Of a stretch of DNA of 20,340 nt, positions 1 through 7,746 are shown piece after piece. Below the pieces are notes generated by a model. That model was given only the letters and a program-made list of their open reading frames with translations. It made no database searches and was not told where the DNA came from. Positions within the stretch are counted from its first letter, which is position 1. Every line of letters starts with the position of its first letter. Source of the DNA: CAMDBL01 sp964498125 (GTDB lineage Bacteria; Pseudomonadota; Alphaproteobacteria; Rhizobiales; Hyphomicrobiaceae). The DNA lies in NCBI GenBank assembly GCA_964498125.1, contig CAZCGE010000125.1:1-20340 (forward strand). The letters are read 5' to 3'. Made by a program: the position numbers and the translations under genes.

Positions 1-231
1 CCCCCTATTCGGATCCCGGGGCCACCATCCTTCGGCCGCATCCTGAGTGAGGCCGAAGTTGAACGGGGTTCCTGCGCCCCGCCGGCAGCGATCCCTCTTG
101 GCCGCGCTGACATCGCCAAGGGTACCCGGCATGCTCTCCCCACTCCCGATCACCCAGCACGTTCCCGGGTCCTGTCCGTATGCGGCGAGATGGCGGGAGG
201 ATACGCGAGGAAAGGAGGGCGGGGATAAGTA
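1..231. other. Left end without a supported gene
   Basis: I see no coding region here that I can support. The open frames are short, proline- and arginine-rich and resemble no family I know. The stretch ends in a purine-rich run just before the inverted repeat at 232-282. It could be the tail of a decayed gene or an old insertion; nothing in the window decides this. Confidence 0.4.
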
Positions 232-282
232 GGGGTCGGACCCACTCTTGTTGCCCGCCTTTGGCGGGACGGGTCTGACCCC
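232..282. repeat. Inverted repeat with GGGGTC(A/G)GACCC termini
   Basis: The outer arms are GGGGTCGGACCC at 232-243 and GGGTCTGACCCC at 271-282. They pair over 12 positions with one G-T wobble. Inside lies a second hairpin, CCCGCC (254-259) and GGCGGG (263-268) with a TTT loop. The outer arm matches the palindrome at 8870-8895 except for one base, so the window holds two members of one repeat family. From memory, GGGGTCAGACCC-type palindromes are dispersed in many proteobacterial genomes, often near REP-associated (Y1) transposases. No such transposase is seen here. Confidence 0.75.
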
Positions 283-450
283 ATGCTCAACATGAACGCG
301 GCGGTGGCCTCGGCCTGCGCGCGGCGATAGCTTATTGCGTAGCCGTCGTGACCGCATGTCAAAGCAGCAATTTCATCTTCAACCGGCGAGTTCAGCGCTT
401 CGTTTACCGATTGCGGTCCATGGTGGCGAGAGGGCTGAGAAAGGCACGTG

Positions 451-1509
451 ATGACTGAAACGACGGATGACCTTATGGCCATGCACGCACGCTCCCGACC
501 GGACGGTCATCCGGCGGTGGCGCACGGACGCGTCGGTGTGCTGCTGCTCAACCTCGGCACGCCGGATGCCACCGATTATTGGAGCATGCGGCGCTATCTC
601 AAGGAGTTCTTGTCCGACCGGCGGGTGATCGAGGAGCCGCGCTGGAAGTGGTGGCCGATCCTCAATCTGATCATCCTGACCGTGCGCCCAGGGCCGAAAG
701 GACGCAATTACGAGACGATTTGGAACAAGGCGCGCAACGAGGGGCCACTGAAGACTTTCACGCGCAGCCAGGCCGAGCTGCTTGCCACCCGCCTTGTCGG
801 GCACCCGCGCGTCATCGTCGACTGGGCCATGCGCTACGCCAGCCCCTCGACCGCGAGCCGGCTGCTCGCCCTGCAGGAGCAGGGTTGCGACCGCATCCTG
901 CTGGTCCCGCTCTATCCGCAATATGCCGCGGCGACGACGGCGACCGCCTGCGATCAGGCCTTTCGCGCGCTGATGGACATGCGCTGGCAGCCGGCCGTCC
1001 GCGTGGCGCCCGCCTACCACGATGATCCCGCCTACATCGAGGCGCTGGCCGCTTCCATGCGCCGCCACCTGGCTTCGCTGGCCTTCAAGCCGGAGCGCAT
1101 CATCGCCACTTTCCACGGCATGCCGCAAAAATATCTGGAGGCTGGCGACCCCTACCATTGCCAGGCGATGAAGACCTCGCGGCTGTTGCGCGAGCGGCTC
1201 GGCTGGCCAGTGGAAACCTGGCTCACCACCTTCCAGTCGCGCTTTGGCAATGATCCCTGGCTGCAGCCCTATACGGATAAGACCGTCGAGCGGCTGGCCA
1301 AGGCGGGCGTCAAGCGCCTCGTTTTGATCGCGCCGGGCTTCTCCGCCGACTGCCTGGAGACGCTGGAGGAGCTCTGCGTCGAGAACCGGCACATCTTCAC
1401 CGGCAACGGCGGCGAGGACTTCGCCTACTGCCCCGCCCTCAACGACAGCACCGAGGGCATCGACGTGCTCGAAGCGGTGGTGCGCAGGGAATTGGGGGGC
1501 TGGGTGTAG
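451..1509 (+). CDS. hemH: Ferrochelatase
   Basis: This enzyme inserts Fe2+ into protoporphyrin IX, the last step of protoheme synthesis. The protein has 352 residues from ATG 451, usual for bacterial ferrochelatases. Family marks appear in order: LLLNLGTPDA near 31-40, the RYLKEFLSD segment at 48-56, LVPLYPQY at 151-158, FHGMP at 221-225 with the metal-ligand/catalytic His222, QSRFG at 262-266, and PGFSADCLETLEEL at 295-308 with the conserved acidic active-site residues. GTG 448 lies directly before ATG 451; AAGG at 441-444 has a better spacing (6 nt) to 451, so I chose 451. The N-terminal 25 residues before the fold are poorly conserved, and ATG 475 or 481 remain possible starts. The gene stands alone, with a repeat upstream and toxin-antitoxin genes downstream. 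Confidence 0.96.
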   Translation: MTETTDDLMAMHARSRPDGHPAVAHGRVGVLLLNLGTPDATDYWSMRRYLKEFLSDRRVIEEPRWKWWPILNLIILTVRPGPKGRNYETIWNKARNEGPLKTFTRSQAELLATRLVGHPRVIVDWAMRYASPSTASRLLALQEQGCDRILLVPLYPQYAAATTATACDQAFRALMDMRWQPAVRVAPAYHDDPAYIEALAASMRRHLASLAFKPERIIATFHGMPQKYLEAGDPYHCQAMKTSRLLRERLGWPVETWLTTFQSRFGNDPWLQPYTDKTVERLAKAGVKRLVLIAPGFSADCLETLEELCVENRHIFTGNGGEDFAYCPALNDSTEGIDVLEAVVRRELGGWV

Positions 1510-1597
1510 AGGGGAGTCGAATTACTCGACGCTTGATGGACTGTCGACGCTGACGCGCCTATCCTATGGGAAGCCAGCATCGATCGGAACATCGCGG

Positions 1598-1804
1598 ATG
1601 CAATTCACTGTCATCATCGACCGGGACGAGGACGGGGTCTGGATTGCCGAATGCCCGGCCATCCCCGGGTGTCTGAGCCAGGGACAGACTCGCGAGGAGG
1701 CACTGGCGAACGTCAAGGAGGCCATCGCCGCCTGCCTCGAGGTGCGCGCCGAGCGCGGCATGCCGCTGACCGTCGAAACGCAGCAAGTCGAAGTCCTGGC
1801 TTAG
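1598..1804 (+). CDS. hicB: HicB-family antitoxin (module 1)
   Basis: This 68-residue protein has the HicB partial RNase-H fold pattern: QFTVIIDRDEDGVWIAECP at the start, then PGCLSQGQTREEALANVKEA. Such proteins neutralise the HicA mRNA interferase by binding it. It lacks the C-terminal DNA-binding domain found in longer HicB proteins, so autoregulation by this protein alone is doubtful. The toxin reading frame follows 2 nt after the stop, but that frame is broken (see 1807-2033), so this antitoxin may now be an orphan. The order antitoxin-toxin is the reverse of classical hicAB and is repeated by the second module downstream. Ribosome binding is weak, with only GGAA near 1586-1589. Confidence 0.87.
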   Translation: MQFTVIIDRDEDGVWIAECPAIPGCLSQGQTREEALANVKEAIAACLEVRAERGMPLTVETQQVEVLA

Positions 1805-1806
1805 CC

Positions 1807-2033
1807 GTGGCGCCAAGCTTGCCAATTCTGAGTGGGCGCAAGTTGTGCGTGCATTTGAACGGCTCGGCTGGGTTGTTGCGCGCCAGCGAGGCAGCCACAT
1901 CATTCTGGTCAAGAGCGGCCATCGCGCCACGCTATCGGTTCCCGATCACGGCACCGTGGCGAAGGGAACGCTGCGCGGCCTCATTCGCGCCGCCGGACTG
2001 ACGGTGGAGGCATTCGTGGCGGCTGTGGGGTGA
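1807..2033 (+). pseudogene. hicA: HicA toxin, frameshifted (module 1)
   Basis: The toxin is split over two frames. From GTG 1807 the reading VAPSLPILSGR matches a HicA N-terminus; compare PKLRVLSGK in the intact copy at 2385. After codon 1837-1839 only two bases (AA, 1840-1841) precede GTT. The family pattern SGREVVRALERLGW continues one frame over as VVRAFERLGW, then RQRGSHIIL with the catalytic His, then LSVPDH and KGTLRGLIRAAGL, to TGA 2031-2033. A single-base deletion near 1839-1842 explains this. An alternative is a shorter 62-residue protein from GTG 1845, but it would lack the first strand and part of the first helix, and no ribosome site precedes it. A sequencing error cannot be excluded. 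Confidence 0.75.
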
Positions 2034-2125
2034 TGCTTTCGATGCCGGACCCGATCACCGTCGCGTCCGATTGAAATAGCCGAGGCCCTGTGAGGTACCC
2101 AATGCCGTCTTGATCGCGGACGCAT

Positions 2126-2153
2126 TTGCCACGACACTATTCCTTGCTACCCT
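2126..2153 (+). promoter_or_regulatory. Possible promoter of the second hicBA module
   Basis: TTGCCA at 2126-2131 and TACCCT at 2148-2153 are 16 nt apart and lie 18 nt before the hicB start at 2171. The -35 matches the consensus at five of six positions, the -10 only at three. This is a weak call made from spacing and position. Confidence 0.3.
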
Positions 2154-2170
2154 CTGCTTGCGAGGCCACC

Positions 2171-2392
2171 ATGACCCGCCAATTCACCGCCATTATCGAA
2201 CGCGAGGACGACGGCTACGTGGCCCTGTGTCCCGAGCTCGACGTCGCCAGTCAGGGCGACAGCGTGGCCGAGGCTCGGGCGAACCTGCGCGAGGCCATCG
2301 AGCTGTTCCTGGAGACCGCTTCCAAGTCCGAGATCGAGCGCCGACTGGGTGGCGAGGTCTACGTCACGCAAATCGAGGTTGGACTTGCCTAA
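2171..2392 (+). CDS. hicB: HicB-family antitoxin (module 2)
   Basis: This 73-residue protein starts at ATG 2171 with TRQFTAIIEREDDGYVALCP, followed by ELDVASQGDSVAEARANLREAIELFLE, the typical HicB core. It should bind and block the HicA protein encoded immediately downstream, whose start overlaps this gene by 8 nt, so the two are translationally coupled. Like the first copy it has no separate DNA-binding domain. Identity with the HicB at 1598 is only partial, so the two modules look like different acquisitions or an old duplication. An upstream in-frame ATG at 2126 would add 15 residues unlike any HicB and was not used. Confidence 0.88.
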   Translation: MTRQFTAIIEREDDGYVALCPELDVASQGDSVAEARANLREAIELFLETASKSEIERRLGGEVYVTQIEVGLA

Positions 2393-2606
2393 GCTGCGCG
2401 TACTTAGCGGCAAAGAGGTGTGCACCCTTCTCGCCGGGCATGGTTTCGTCGAGGTGCGCCGTCGTGGCAGTCACATCATCATGCAGCGAACAGGTGGCGA
2501 CGACACGACGACCGTTCCAGTTCCCGACCACGCCGAGCTGCGTCGGGGTACGCTGCGAGCAATCATCCGGCAAAGCGGCCTTGCCCGAGACCTATTCGAA
2601 TCGTGA
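2385..2606 (+). CDS. hicA: HicA-family mRNA interferase toxin (module 2)
   Basis: HicA toxins are small double-stranded-RNA-binding-fold ribonucleases that cleave mRNA and are held inactive by HicB. The 73-residue product reads PKLRVLSGKEVCTLLAGHGF, then RRRGSHIIM with the catalytic His, then VPVPDHAELRRGTLRAIIRQSGL, the complete family pattern. I placed the start at TTG 2385: GAGG at 2375-2378 lies 6 nt upstream and the product then begins exactly where HicA proteins begin. GTG 2349 and TTG 2379 are in-frame alternatives. The start lies inside the end of hicB (stop 2390-2392), which fits coupled, low-level toxin synthesis. An insertion of about three residues (GGDD) follows the first His strand compared with module 1. 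Confidence 0.87.
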   Translation: MPKLRVLSGKEVCTLLAGHGFVEVRRRGSHIIMQRTGGDDTTTVPVPDHAELRRGTLRAIIRQSGLARDLFES

Positions 2607-2713
2607 CTTGCCAGCTACCCCAGCCGCTCATATGCACGTCTCCTGGTGCTTGGCACCGGCCCGCCAATGGTCTATCGGGCTCCATCCGGTAGCGGGACAA
2701 TGGGGGCGAGGCC

Positions 2714-3322
2714 ATGGTGTGGGACGAGCTGGCGCGCGACGCCGAGGACGAGAACAAGCGTGACCGCGACAAGTGGATCGGCGTGTGGATCGGTATCCTC
2801 GCCGTCATCCTCGCCGTCTGCGGCATGGGTGGCAGCAATGCCACCAAGGAAGCCACCTTGAAGAACATCGAGGCGGCCAACACCTGGGCCTTCTTCCAGG
2901 CCAAGAACATGCGCCGGCACGTGATCCGGGTGCAAACCGACGAGATGGAATTGCAGCTTCTCGCCAATCCCGGCATGCCGGAGGTGGCGAGGGCCGCCGT
3001 CGCGGCCAAGATCGCCGACTACAGGAAACAGGACGTTGCCCTGACCAAGGACGCCGAAAAGCCGGCGGCCGAGCGCGAGGGTCTCGACCAGCTGTGGGAC
3101 AAGGCCAAGCTGCTGGAAGCCGCGCGCGACGTGGCGATGGCCAAGGACCCGTATTTCGATTACGCCCAGGCGCTGTTGCAGATCGCCATCGTGCTGGCCT
3201 CCGTCGCCATCATCTCCGGCGGCGCCTGGCTGCTGACGGCCAGCCTGTTCGTCGGTGGATTCGGCGCGCTGCTGACCTTCAACGGCTTCGTGCTGTGGTT
3301 CCAGGTCCCGGGCATCGGCTGA
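2714..3322 (+). CDS. DUF4337-type membrane protein
   Basis: This 202-residue protein appears to belong to the DUF4337 family, of unknown function. It starts with a charged segment (residues 1-20, rich in D, E, K and R), then a membrane helix at about 21-39. A soluble region follows with NTWAFFQAKNMRRH at 57-70, the part I associate with the family, and a charged helical stretch to about 145. Two adjacent hydrophobic helices lie at about 153-173 and 175-197. This suggests an inner-membrane protein with a central helical domain on one side. ATG 2714 has GGGGG at 2702-2706 upstream; GTG 2717, 5 nt after GAGG (2708-2711), is an equally good start. It shows no operon link to its neighbours. Confidence 0.8.
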   Translation: MVWDELARDAEDENKRDRDKWIGVWIGILAVILAVCGMGGSNATKEATLKNIEAANTWAFFQAKNMRRHVIRVQTDEMELQLLANPGMPEVARAAVAAKIADYRKQDVALTKDAEKPAAEREGLDQLWDKAKLLEAARDVAMAKDPYFDYAQALLQIAIVLASVAIISGGAWLLTASLFVGGFGALLTFNGFVLWFQVPGIG

Positions 3323-3390
3323 GACCGGCGTCATGAACTAGAGCGCGAAGACTGCGGCATGTTTGCGCCGCACCTGGTGGTTGGGCACGC

Positions 3391-3396
3391 TATACT
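3391..3396 (+). promoter_or_regulatory. Possible -10 element before the serine hydrolase
   Basis: TATACT at 3391-3396 fits a sigma-70 -10 box (five of six positions) and lies 59 nt before the ATG at 3455. No good -35 box stands 16-18 nt upstream, so the call rests on the -10 match and position only. Confidence 0.25.
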
Positions 3397-3454
3397 CGGC
3401 CGCAGGCTGCCGCGGGACTGCATCTGCGGGAGCTGCCTGACGCGGAGGCTGACG

Positions 3455-4621
3455 ATGCCGACCAAAACCAAGTCCGTCCACCTCGAGGGCGAGTGCCATC
3501 CGCGCTTCGCCGGTGTCCGCGCCGCGCTGGCGGCGAATTTCTCCGAGCGCGGCGAGGTCGGCAGTGCGGTCTGCGTCTACCACCAGGGCGTGAAGGTGGT
3601 CGACCTTTGGGGTGGCCACATGGACGCAGCCCGGACGCGGCCCTGGCAGTCCGATACGCTGTGTTTGCTGTACTCGATCGCCAAGAGCATGAGCGCCCTG
3701 TCGGTTCACATCCTAGCCGACGAGGGCAAGGTCGACCTCGAGGCGCCGGTCGCGAAATACTGGCCGGAGTTCGCCGAGGCTGGCAAGAGCAGGATCAAGG
3801 TCCGGCACATCATCTCGCACAATGATGGGGTGTGGCGTACGGACGCCGCCGAGCCCGGCGATATGTACGACTGGGCGCGCATGATCCGCGTCATCGAGCA
3901 GCAGGAACCGGCGTGGCCGGTCGAGACCAAGGGCGCGTACGATACCGTCAACATCGGCTTCAAGGCTGGCGAGATCGTGCGCCGCGTGACCGGCCAGCGC
4001 GTGCAGGACTTCGTGCATGCGCGCATCTGCAAGCCGCTCGGCGTCAATTACTATCTCGGTGTGCCCGACAACAAGCTCGCCCTGTGCGCCGACCTGACGC
4101 CCAATGCCAACGCCCCCATGCGGGCCGCGGTCAGCGATCCCAACGCGCCGATGGCGCGGGCGCAGAGATGCTTCCCCAAGCCGTTCGACACCACGGCGCA
4201 GAACAGCCGCACGTTTCGCACCTCCGGCATCCCCTCGTTCGCTGGCTTCGGCGAGGCGCGCGCCATGTGCCGCATCTATGCCGCGCTCGGTGAGGGCGGG
4301 GCCATCGATGGCGCGCGCATTATCTCCAAGGCCGGCATCGAGCGGGCCACCAAGCAGCAGTGGTCGGACATGCAGGACGGCCTGCTCGGCTTGCCGATGG
4401 CGATGGGCATGGGCTTCATGCGCCCCGCGCCCGACGGCAGCCCGATGTTCGGGCCATGGCGGGACGCTTTCGGCCACTCCGGATCGGGCGGCGCGCGCGT
4501 ATTCGCCGTGCCATCGCGGCGTCTCGCCGTCTGTTTCACCTCGAATTATCAGAGCGAGATGCTCGGCCGCGGCGTGCGAACCGAAGCGATCACGCTGGCG
4601 GCGTGTGACGCGGTGGCGTGA
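3455..4621 (+). CDS. Serine hydrolase, class C beta-lactamase fold
   Basis: This 388-residue protein belongs to the large beta-lactamase/EstB-like esterase group. The nucleophile motif is S74-I-A-K77 in LYSIAKSMSAL, the likely catalytic tyrosine is Tyr162 in GAYDTVNIGF, and the third box is H341-S-G343 in FGHSGSGG. No signal peptide is visible, so a cytoplasmic esterase, amidase or lactone hydrolase is more likely than a periplasmic beta-lactamase. The start is well supported: GGAGG at 3444-3448 is 6 nt from ATG 3455, and the frame upstream to 3359 shows no family similarity. The substrate cannot be told. The next genes encode two other hydrolases, but on a different strand and with their own starts. 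Confidence 0.9.
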   Translation: MPTKTKSVHLEGECHPRFAGVRAALAANFSERGEVGSAVCVYHQGVKVVDLWGGHMDAARTRPWQSDTLCLLYSIAKSMSALSVHILADEGKVDLEAPVAKYWPEFAEAGKSRIKVRHIISHNDGVWRTDAAEPGDMYDWARMIRVIEQQEPAWPVETKGAYDTVNIGFKAGEIVRRVTGQRVQDFVHARICKPLGVNYYLGVPDNKLALCADLTPNANAPMRAAVSDPNAPMARAQRCFPKPFDTTAQNSRTFRTSGIPSFAGFGEARAMCRIYAALGEGGAIDGARIISKAGIERATKQQWSDMQDGLLGLPMAMGMGFMRPAPDGSPMFGPWRDAFGHSGSGGARVFAVPSRRLAVCFTSNYQSEMLGRGVRTEAITLAACDAVA

Positions 4622-4663
4622 GGCCGCAACCCGCGACGTCGGCCGCGGCCGGCCCCTGCCACA

Positions 4664-5548
4664 TCACAGCACCGTCCGCCATGCCTCAGGCACCAGCGCA
4701 TAGCCACCCTCGCGTCGGCGCGCGACATGGGCGAAACCGGGGAAATGCAGATGCATGCCGGTCACGAGCAGGCGGTCGCTGGCCGCCATGTCGAGAATGC
4801 GCTTGCGCGAGGCCGCGGCGGCTGGCGGATCGCTGTCGACATTGACCGTCACGTCCGGCCGCGCCAGCTGCACTTCCGGGACGTGCGCGGTGTCGCCCCA
4901 GATCAGCAGCTGGTCCTTGCCCGAGGCAATCAGGTAGCCGCAGTGCCCTGGCGTGTGGCCATGGCTCGGCACGGCCGTGACGCTGGGAAAAACTTCGCCG
5001 GGTTTGCTGAACAGGCGCATGCGGTTGCGATAGGGCGCGATCTGCTCGCGTCCGGCCTGGAAGAACAGCCGCTTTTCGCGCTCGGTGCCGCGCGCCATGG
5101 CGGCGTCATCGCCCCAGTGCCGCGGCTCGTTTTCATGCACGACGAGCTCGGCATTGGCATAGTGCGGCTGGCCCGTGGTCATGTTGGTGAGGCCCGCGGA
5201 ATGATCGGGATGCATGTGCGTCAGGATCACCGTATCGATCTCGCCGGGTGTGACGCCCGCGCTGGCAAGATTGGCCAGCAGCTTGCCGGCAGTGGGGCCG
5301 AGATAGTCGCCCGAGCCGGTGTCCATCAGGGCGACGCGGCCGGCCGCTTGAATGAGGAAGGCGTTGACCGAGACCAGGATGCCAGGCCGGAACGCCTCCG
5401 ACAGGATGCGCTCGGCATCCTCCTTGGAAATGTCGCGCAGCATTTCTGGGGTGCGATCGAGCGTGCCGTCACTCAGCGCCGTAATCACCGTCTCGCCGAC
5501 GCGGAGGCGATAGACGCTGGGGATTTGCGCGACGGGTTGGGCGGTCAT
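4664..5548 (-). CDS. Metallo-beta-lactamase-fold hydrolase
   Basis: This 294-residue protein reads on the minus strand from ATG 5548. The metal site is complete: HMHPDH at 111-116, H202 in GHTPGH, D219 in IWGDTAH and H266 in TGMHLHFPG. Length and order fit the soluble MBL-fold family that includes AHL-lactonase-like and YtnP-like enzymes, but the substrate cannot be assigned. No signal peptide is visible. The reading frame stays open far upstream to about 6433, but that part runs antisense to the dienelactone hydrolase and resembles no protein family; the MBL fold begins at ATG 5548. The gene is divergent from the hydrolase at 5717, and the 168 bp between hold a tandem repeat. Confidence 0.9.
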   Translation of the reverse strand: MTAQPVAQIPSVYRLRVGETVITALSDGTLDRTPEMLRDISKEDAERILSEAFRPGILVSVNAFLIQAAGRVALMDTGSGDYLGPTAGKLLANLASAGVTPGEIDTVILTHMHPDHSAGLTNMTTGQPHYANAELVVHENEPRHWGDDAAMARGTEREKRLFFQAGREQIAPYRNRMRLFSKPGEVFPSVTAVPSHGHTPGHCGYLIASGKDQLLIWGDTAHVPEVQLARPDVTVNVDSDPPAAAASRKRILDMAASDRLLVTGMHLHFPGFAHVARRREGGYALVPEAWRTVL

Positions 5549-5661
5549 GGTGGTTGTCCGGTTGCGTGAGAGCGGCGTGGCAATGTCCGTGCAAGACCGT
5601 GCCGCGATGCTGAGCGTTTGATCTTTCCGGCGAGGGATGGCACAGGGCAGGAGTATTGGCA

Positions 5662-5703
5662 ATTCCAAGCCGGACATTCCATGCCGGACATTCCAAGCCG
5701 GCC
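5662..5703 (+). repeat. Three 14-bp tandem direct repeats
   Basis: Three units stand head to tail: ATTCCAAGCCGGAC (5662-5675), ATTCCATGCCGGAC (5676-5689) and ATTCCAAGCCGGCC (5690-5703). Units 1 and 2 differ at one base, and unit 3 at one base near its end. They lie between two divergent hydrolase genes and end 13 bp before the ATG of the dienelactone hydrolase, so they overlap the ribosome-binding area. A regulator-binding array or a simple slippage product are both possible. Confidence 0.85.
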
Positions 5704-5716
5704 AGGGGGGGCATCC

Positions 5717-6415
5717 ATGCGAACCGAGACCGTCACCGTACCGCTGCGCGACGGCGCCATGAGCGCTTACGTTGCCTATCCCGACAAGACACCAGCCGGC
5801 TGCATCATCGCCATCATGGAGATCTGGGGAGTCAACGACACCATGCGCTGGCACGCCCAGGAATTTGCCGAAGCCGGCTACATCTGCCTCGTGCCCGACC
5901 TGTTCTGGCGGCTCCAGCCCGGCGTCGAACTCTCCGACAAGAACCCCGCGCATATCGAGACGGCGTTCGATCTCTACTATCATTTCGACTACGACCTCGG
6001 CGTGCGCGATATGCAAGACACCATGGCCTACCTGCGCAAGCACCCGCTGGGTAACGGCAAGGTCGCCTCGGTCGGATACTGCCTGGGTGGCAAGATGTGC
6101 TTCTTGATGTGCTGCCGCACCGATATCGACTGTGCCGTGGCCTACTACGGCACCTACATCGAACATTCGATCAAGGAAGCGCCAAACCTTCACCGGCCGT
6201 TCCTGCTGCACATGGCGATGGCCGACAAGTGGGTGCAGCCGGAGGTCAACGCCTTCATCGAGAGGAAGATCGGCGGCAATCCACTGGTCACGATCGAGAA
6301 ATATCCCAACGCGCCACATGCCTTTGCGCGGCGTGGCGGTGTGCCCTACTGCAAGCCGGAAGCCGACAAAGCACTGGGGATTTCGGTGGAATTCTTCAAA
6401 CGGCATTTGGGGTGA
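5717..6415 (+). CDS. Dienelactone hydrolase family protein
   Basis: This 232-residue alpha/beta hydrolase has the length of classical dienelactone hydrolases (about 236 residues). The cysteine nucleophile is C122 in VGYCLGGKM, the acid is D170 in AMADKWVQP, the histidine is H201 in NAPHAFARR, and E35 in IMEIWGV sits where the family keeps the glutamate that activates the cysteine. Known members open dienelactones made during aromatic ring degradation, but many paralogs act on other esters or lactones. No aromatic-degradation genes are nearby. ATG 5717 follows a G-rich stretch (5705-5711) that can serve as ribosome site; upstream in-frame ATGs at 5618 and 5681 would add non-conserved residues encoded by the tandem repeat. 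Confidence 0.9.
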   Translation: MRTETVTVPLRDGAMSAYVAYPDKTPAGCIIAIMEIWGVNDTMRWHAQEFAEAGYICLVPDLFWRLQPGVELSDKNPAHIETAFDLYYHFDYDLGVRDMQDTMAYLRKHPLGNGKVASVGYCLGGKMCFLMCCRTDIDCAVAYYGTYIEHSIKEAPNLHRPFLLHMAMADKWVQPEVNAFIERKIGGNPLVTIEKYPNAPHAFARRGGVPYCKPEADKALGISVEFFKRHLG

Positions 6416-6492
6416 AATGCAGGCGCGACTCACGTAGGGCTGGGGCTCATGAGTTTAATCCCGGCTACGGCGCCAACACATTGCCACCACGC

Positions 6493-7746
6493 ATGCACAT
6501 CCTGTTTCTCACCGACAATTTCCCCCCCGAGGTCAATGCGCCCGCCTCGCGCACATTCGAGCATTGCCGTGCCTGGGTGGCCGCCGGGCATCGCGTCACC
6601 GTCATCACCTGCGCACCCAACTTTCCCAAGGGGCGGGTGTTTGCCGGCTATCGCAATCGCCTCTGGCAGCGCGAGACCATGGACGGCATCGATGTCGTGC
6701 GCGTGTGGACGTACATCACCGCCAATGCTGGCGTCGTGAAGCGCACGCTGGACTACATCAGTTTCATGCTCACGGCGACGCCGGCTGCTGTCTTGACGCG
6801 CGATGTCGATGTGCTGGTGACCACATCGCCACAATTTTTCTGTCCGATCGCCGGCTATATCGCGAGCTGCCTGAAGCGCCGGCCCTGGGTGTTCGAGCTG
6901 CGCGATTTGTGGCCCGCCTCGATCCGCGCCGTCGGCGCCGTGACCGACGAGCGGCTGCTGGGCTGGCTAGAGCGCATCGAGCTGTTTCTCTACCGGCGTG
7001 CATCCGCCATTGTCGCTGTCACCGATGCTTACAAGGACGACCTTGGCCGCCGCGGAATCGATCCGGCGAAAATCAGTGTCGTTAGCAATGGCGCGGATCT
7101 ACAACGCTTCAGTCCGCGCGCGAAGGATGCCGAACTGGCCGCGGACCTCGGCCTCGACGGACTGTTCGTCGCCGGTTATGTCGGCACGCTCGGCATGGCG
7201 CATGGACTGGCGACGATCCTGGCGGCTGCCGATATTGTCCGCCGGCATCCCGCGGGCCGCGACATTCGCTTCCTGCTGCTGGGCGATGGCGCCGAGAAAT
7301 CCGTGCTCGAGGCCGCCGCCTTGGCGCTGGGCCTCGACAACGTGCTGTTTCTTGGCTCGGTGCCACGCGGCGAGGTTGCCCGCTACTGGGCGCTGCTCGA
7401 CGTGTCGATCACGCATCTGAAGCGCGACACTCTTTTCAAGACCGTGGTGCCCTCCAAGCTGTTCGAGTGCATGGCGATGGGTCTGCCGGTGCTGCACGGC
7501 GTGGAAGGCGTATCGGCCGAATTGGTATCGCGCCTCGAGGTCGGCATCGTGTTTCCCCCAGAGGATGCCGGAGCGCTTGCCGAGGCGGTGCTGGCCCTGG
7601 CCGCCGCGCCTGAACGCAGAGCGGAGCTGGCACGCAACGGCCGCGCGGCCGCGGGCGAGTTCGACCGCTCCGCTCTTGCCAATCGCATGTTGCATGTGCT
7701 GCGTGATATCGTCGGCACTAAGACTGGCAGCGAGGATAGACGATGA
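6493..7746 (+). CDS. Glycosyltransferase family 4 (WbuB-like)
   Basis: This 417-residue GT-B-fold glycosyltransferase resembles the group of WbuB and related aminosugar transferases. The N-terminal domain opens with MHILFLTDNFPPEVNAPA and holds ELRDLWPAS at 135-143. The C-terminal GT4 domain carries VVSNGADLQRF near 196-206, GYVGTLGMAHG at 228-238 and PSKLFECMAMGLPV at 320-333, whose glutamate belongs to the nucleotide-sugar binding E-x7-E region. It would transfer a sugar to a lipid-linked or polysaccharide acceptor at the cytoplasmic face of the membrane. ATG 6493 is the family start; there is no strong ribosome site. The stop overlaps the wecB start as ATGA (7743-7746), so the two genes are co-translated and probably supply and use the same sugar pathway. 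Confidence 0.92.
   Translation: MHILFLTDNFPPEVNAPASRTFEHCRAWVAAGHRVTVITCAPNFPKGRVFAGYRNRLWQRETMDGIDVVRVWTYITANAGVVKRTLDYISFMLTATPAAVLTRDVDVLVTTSPQFFCPIAGYIASCLKRRPWVFELRDLWPASIRAVGAVTDERLLGWLERIELFLYRRASAIVAVTDAYKDDLGRRGIDPAKISVVSNGADLQRFSPRAKDAELAADLGLDGLFVAGYVGTLGMAHGLATILAAADIVRRHPAGRDIRFLLLGDGAEKSVLEAAALALGLDNVLFLGSVPRGEVARYWALLDVSITHLKRDTLFKTVVPSKLFECMAMGLPVLHGVEGVSAELVSRLEVGIVFPPEDAGALAEAVLALAAAPERRAELARNGRAAAGEFDRSALANRMLHVLRDIVGTKTGSEDRR

Noticed and set aside
379..1392. 337-codon minus-strand frame over hemH
   Set aside because: It is antisense to ferrochelatase with no recognisable domain.
5549..6433. Long upstream extension of the metallo-beta-lactamase gene on the minus strand
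   Set aside because: It runs antisense to the dienelactone hydrolase, whose catalytic residues are all present, and its translation resembles no family. The MBL fold begins at ATG 5548.
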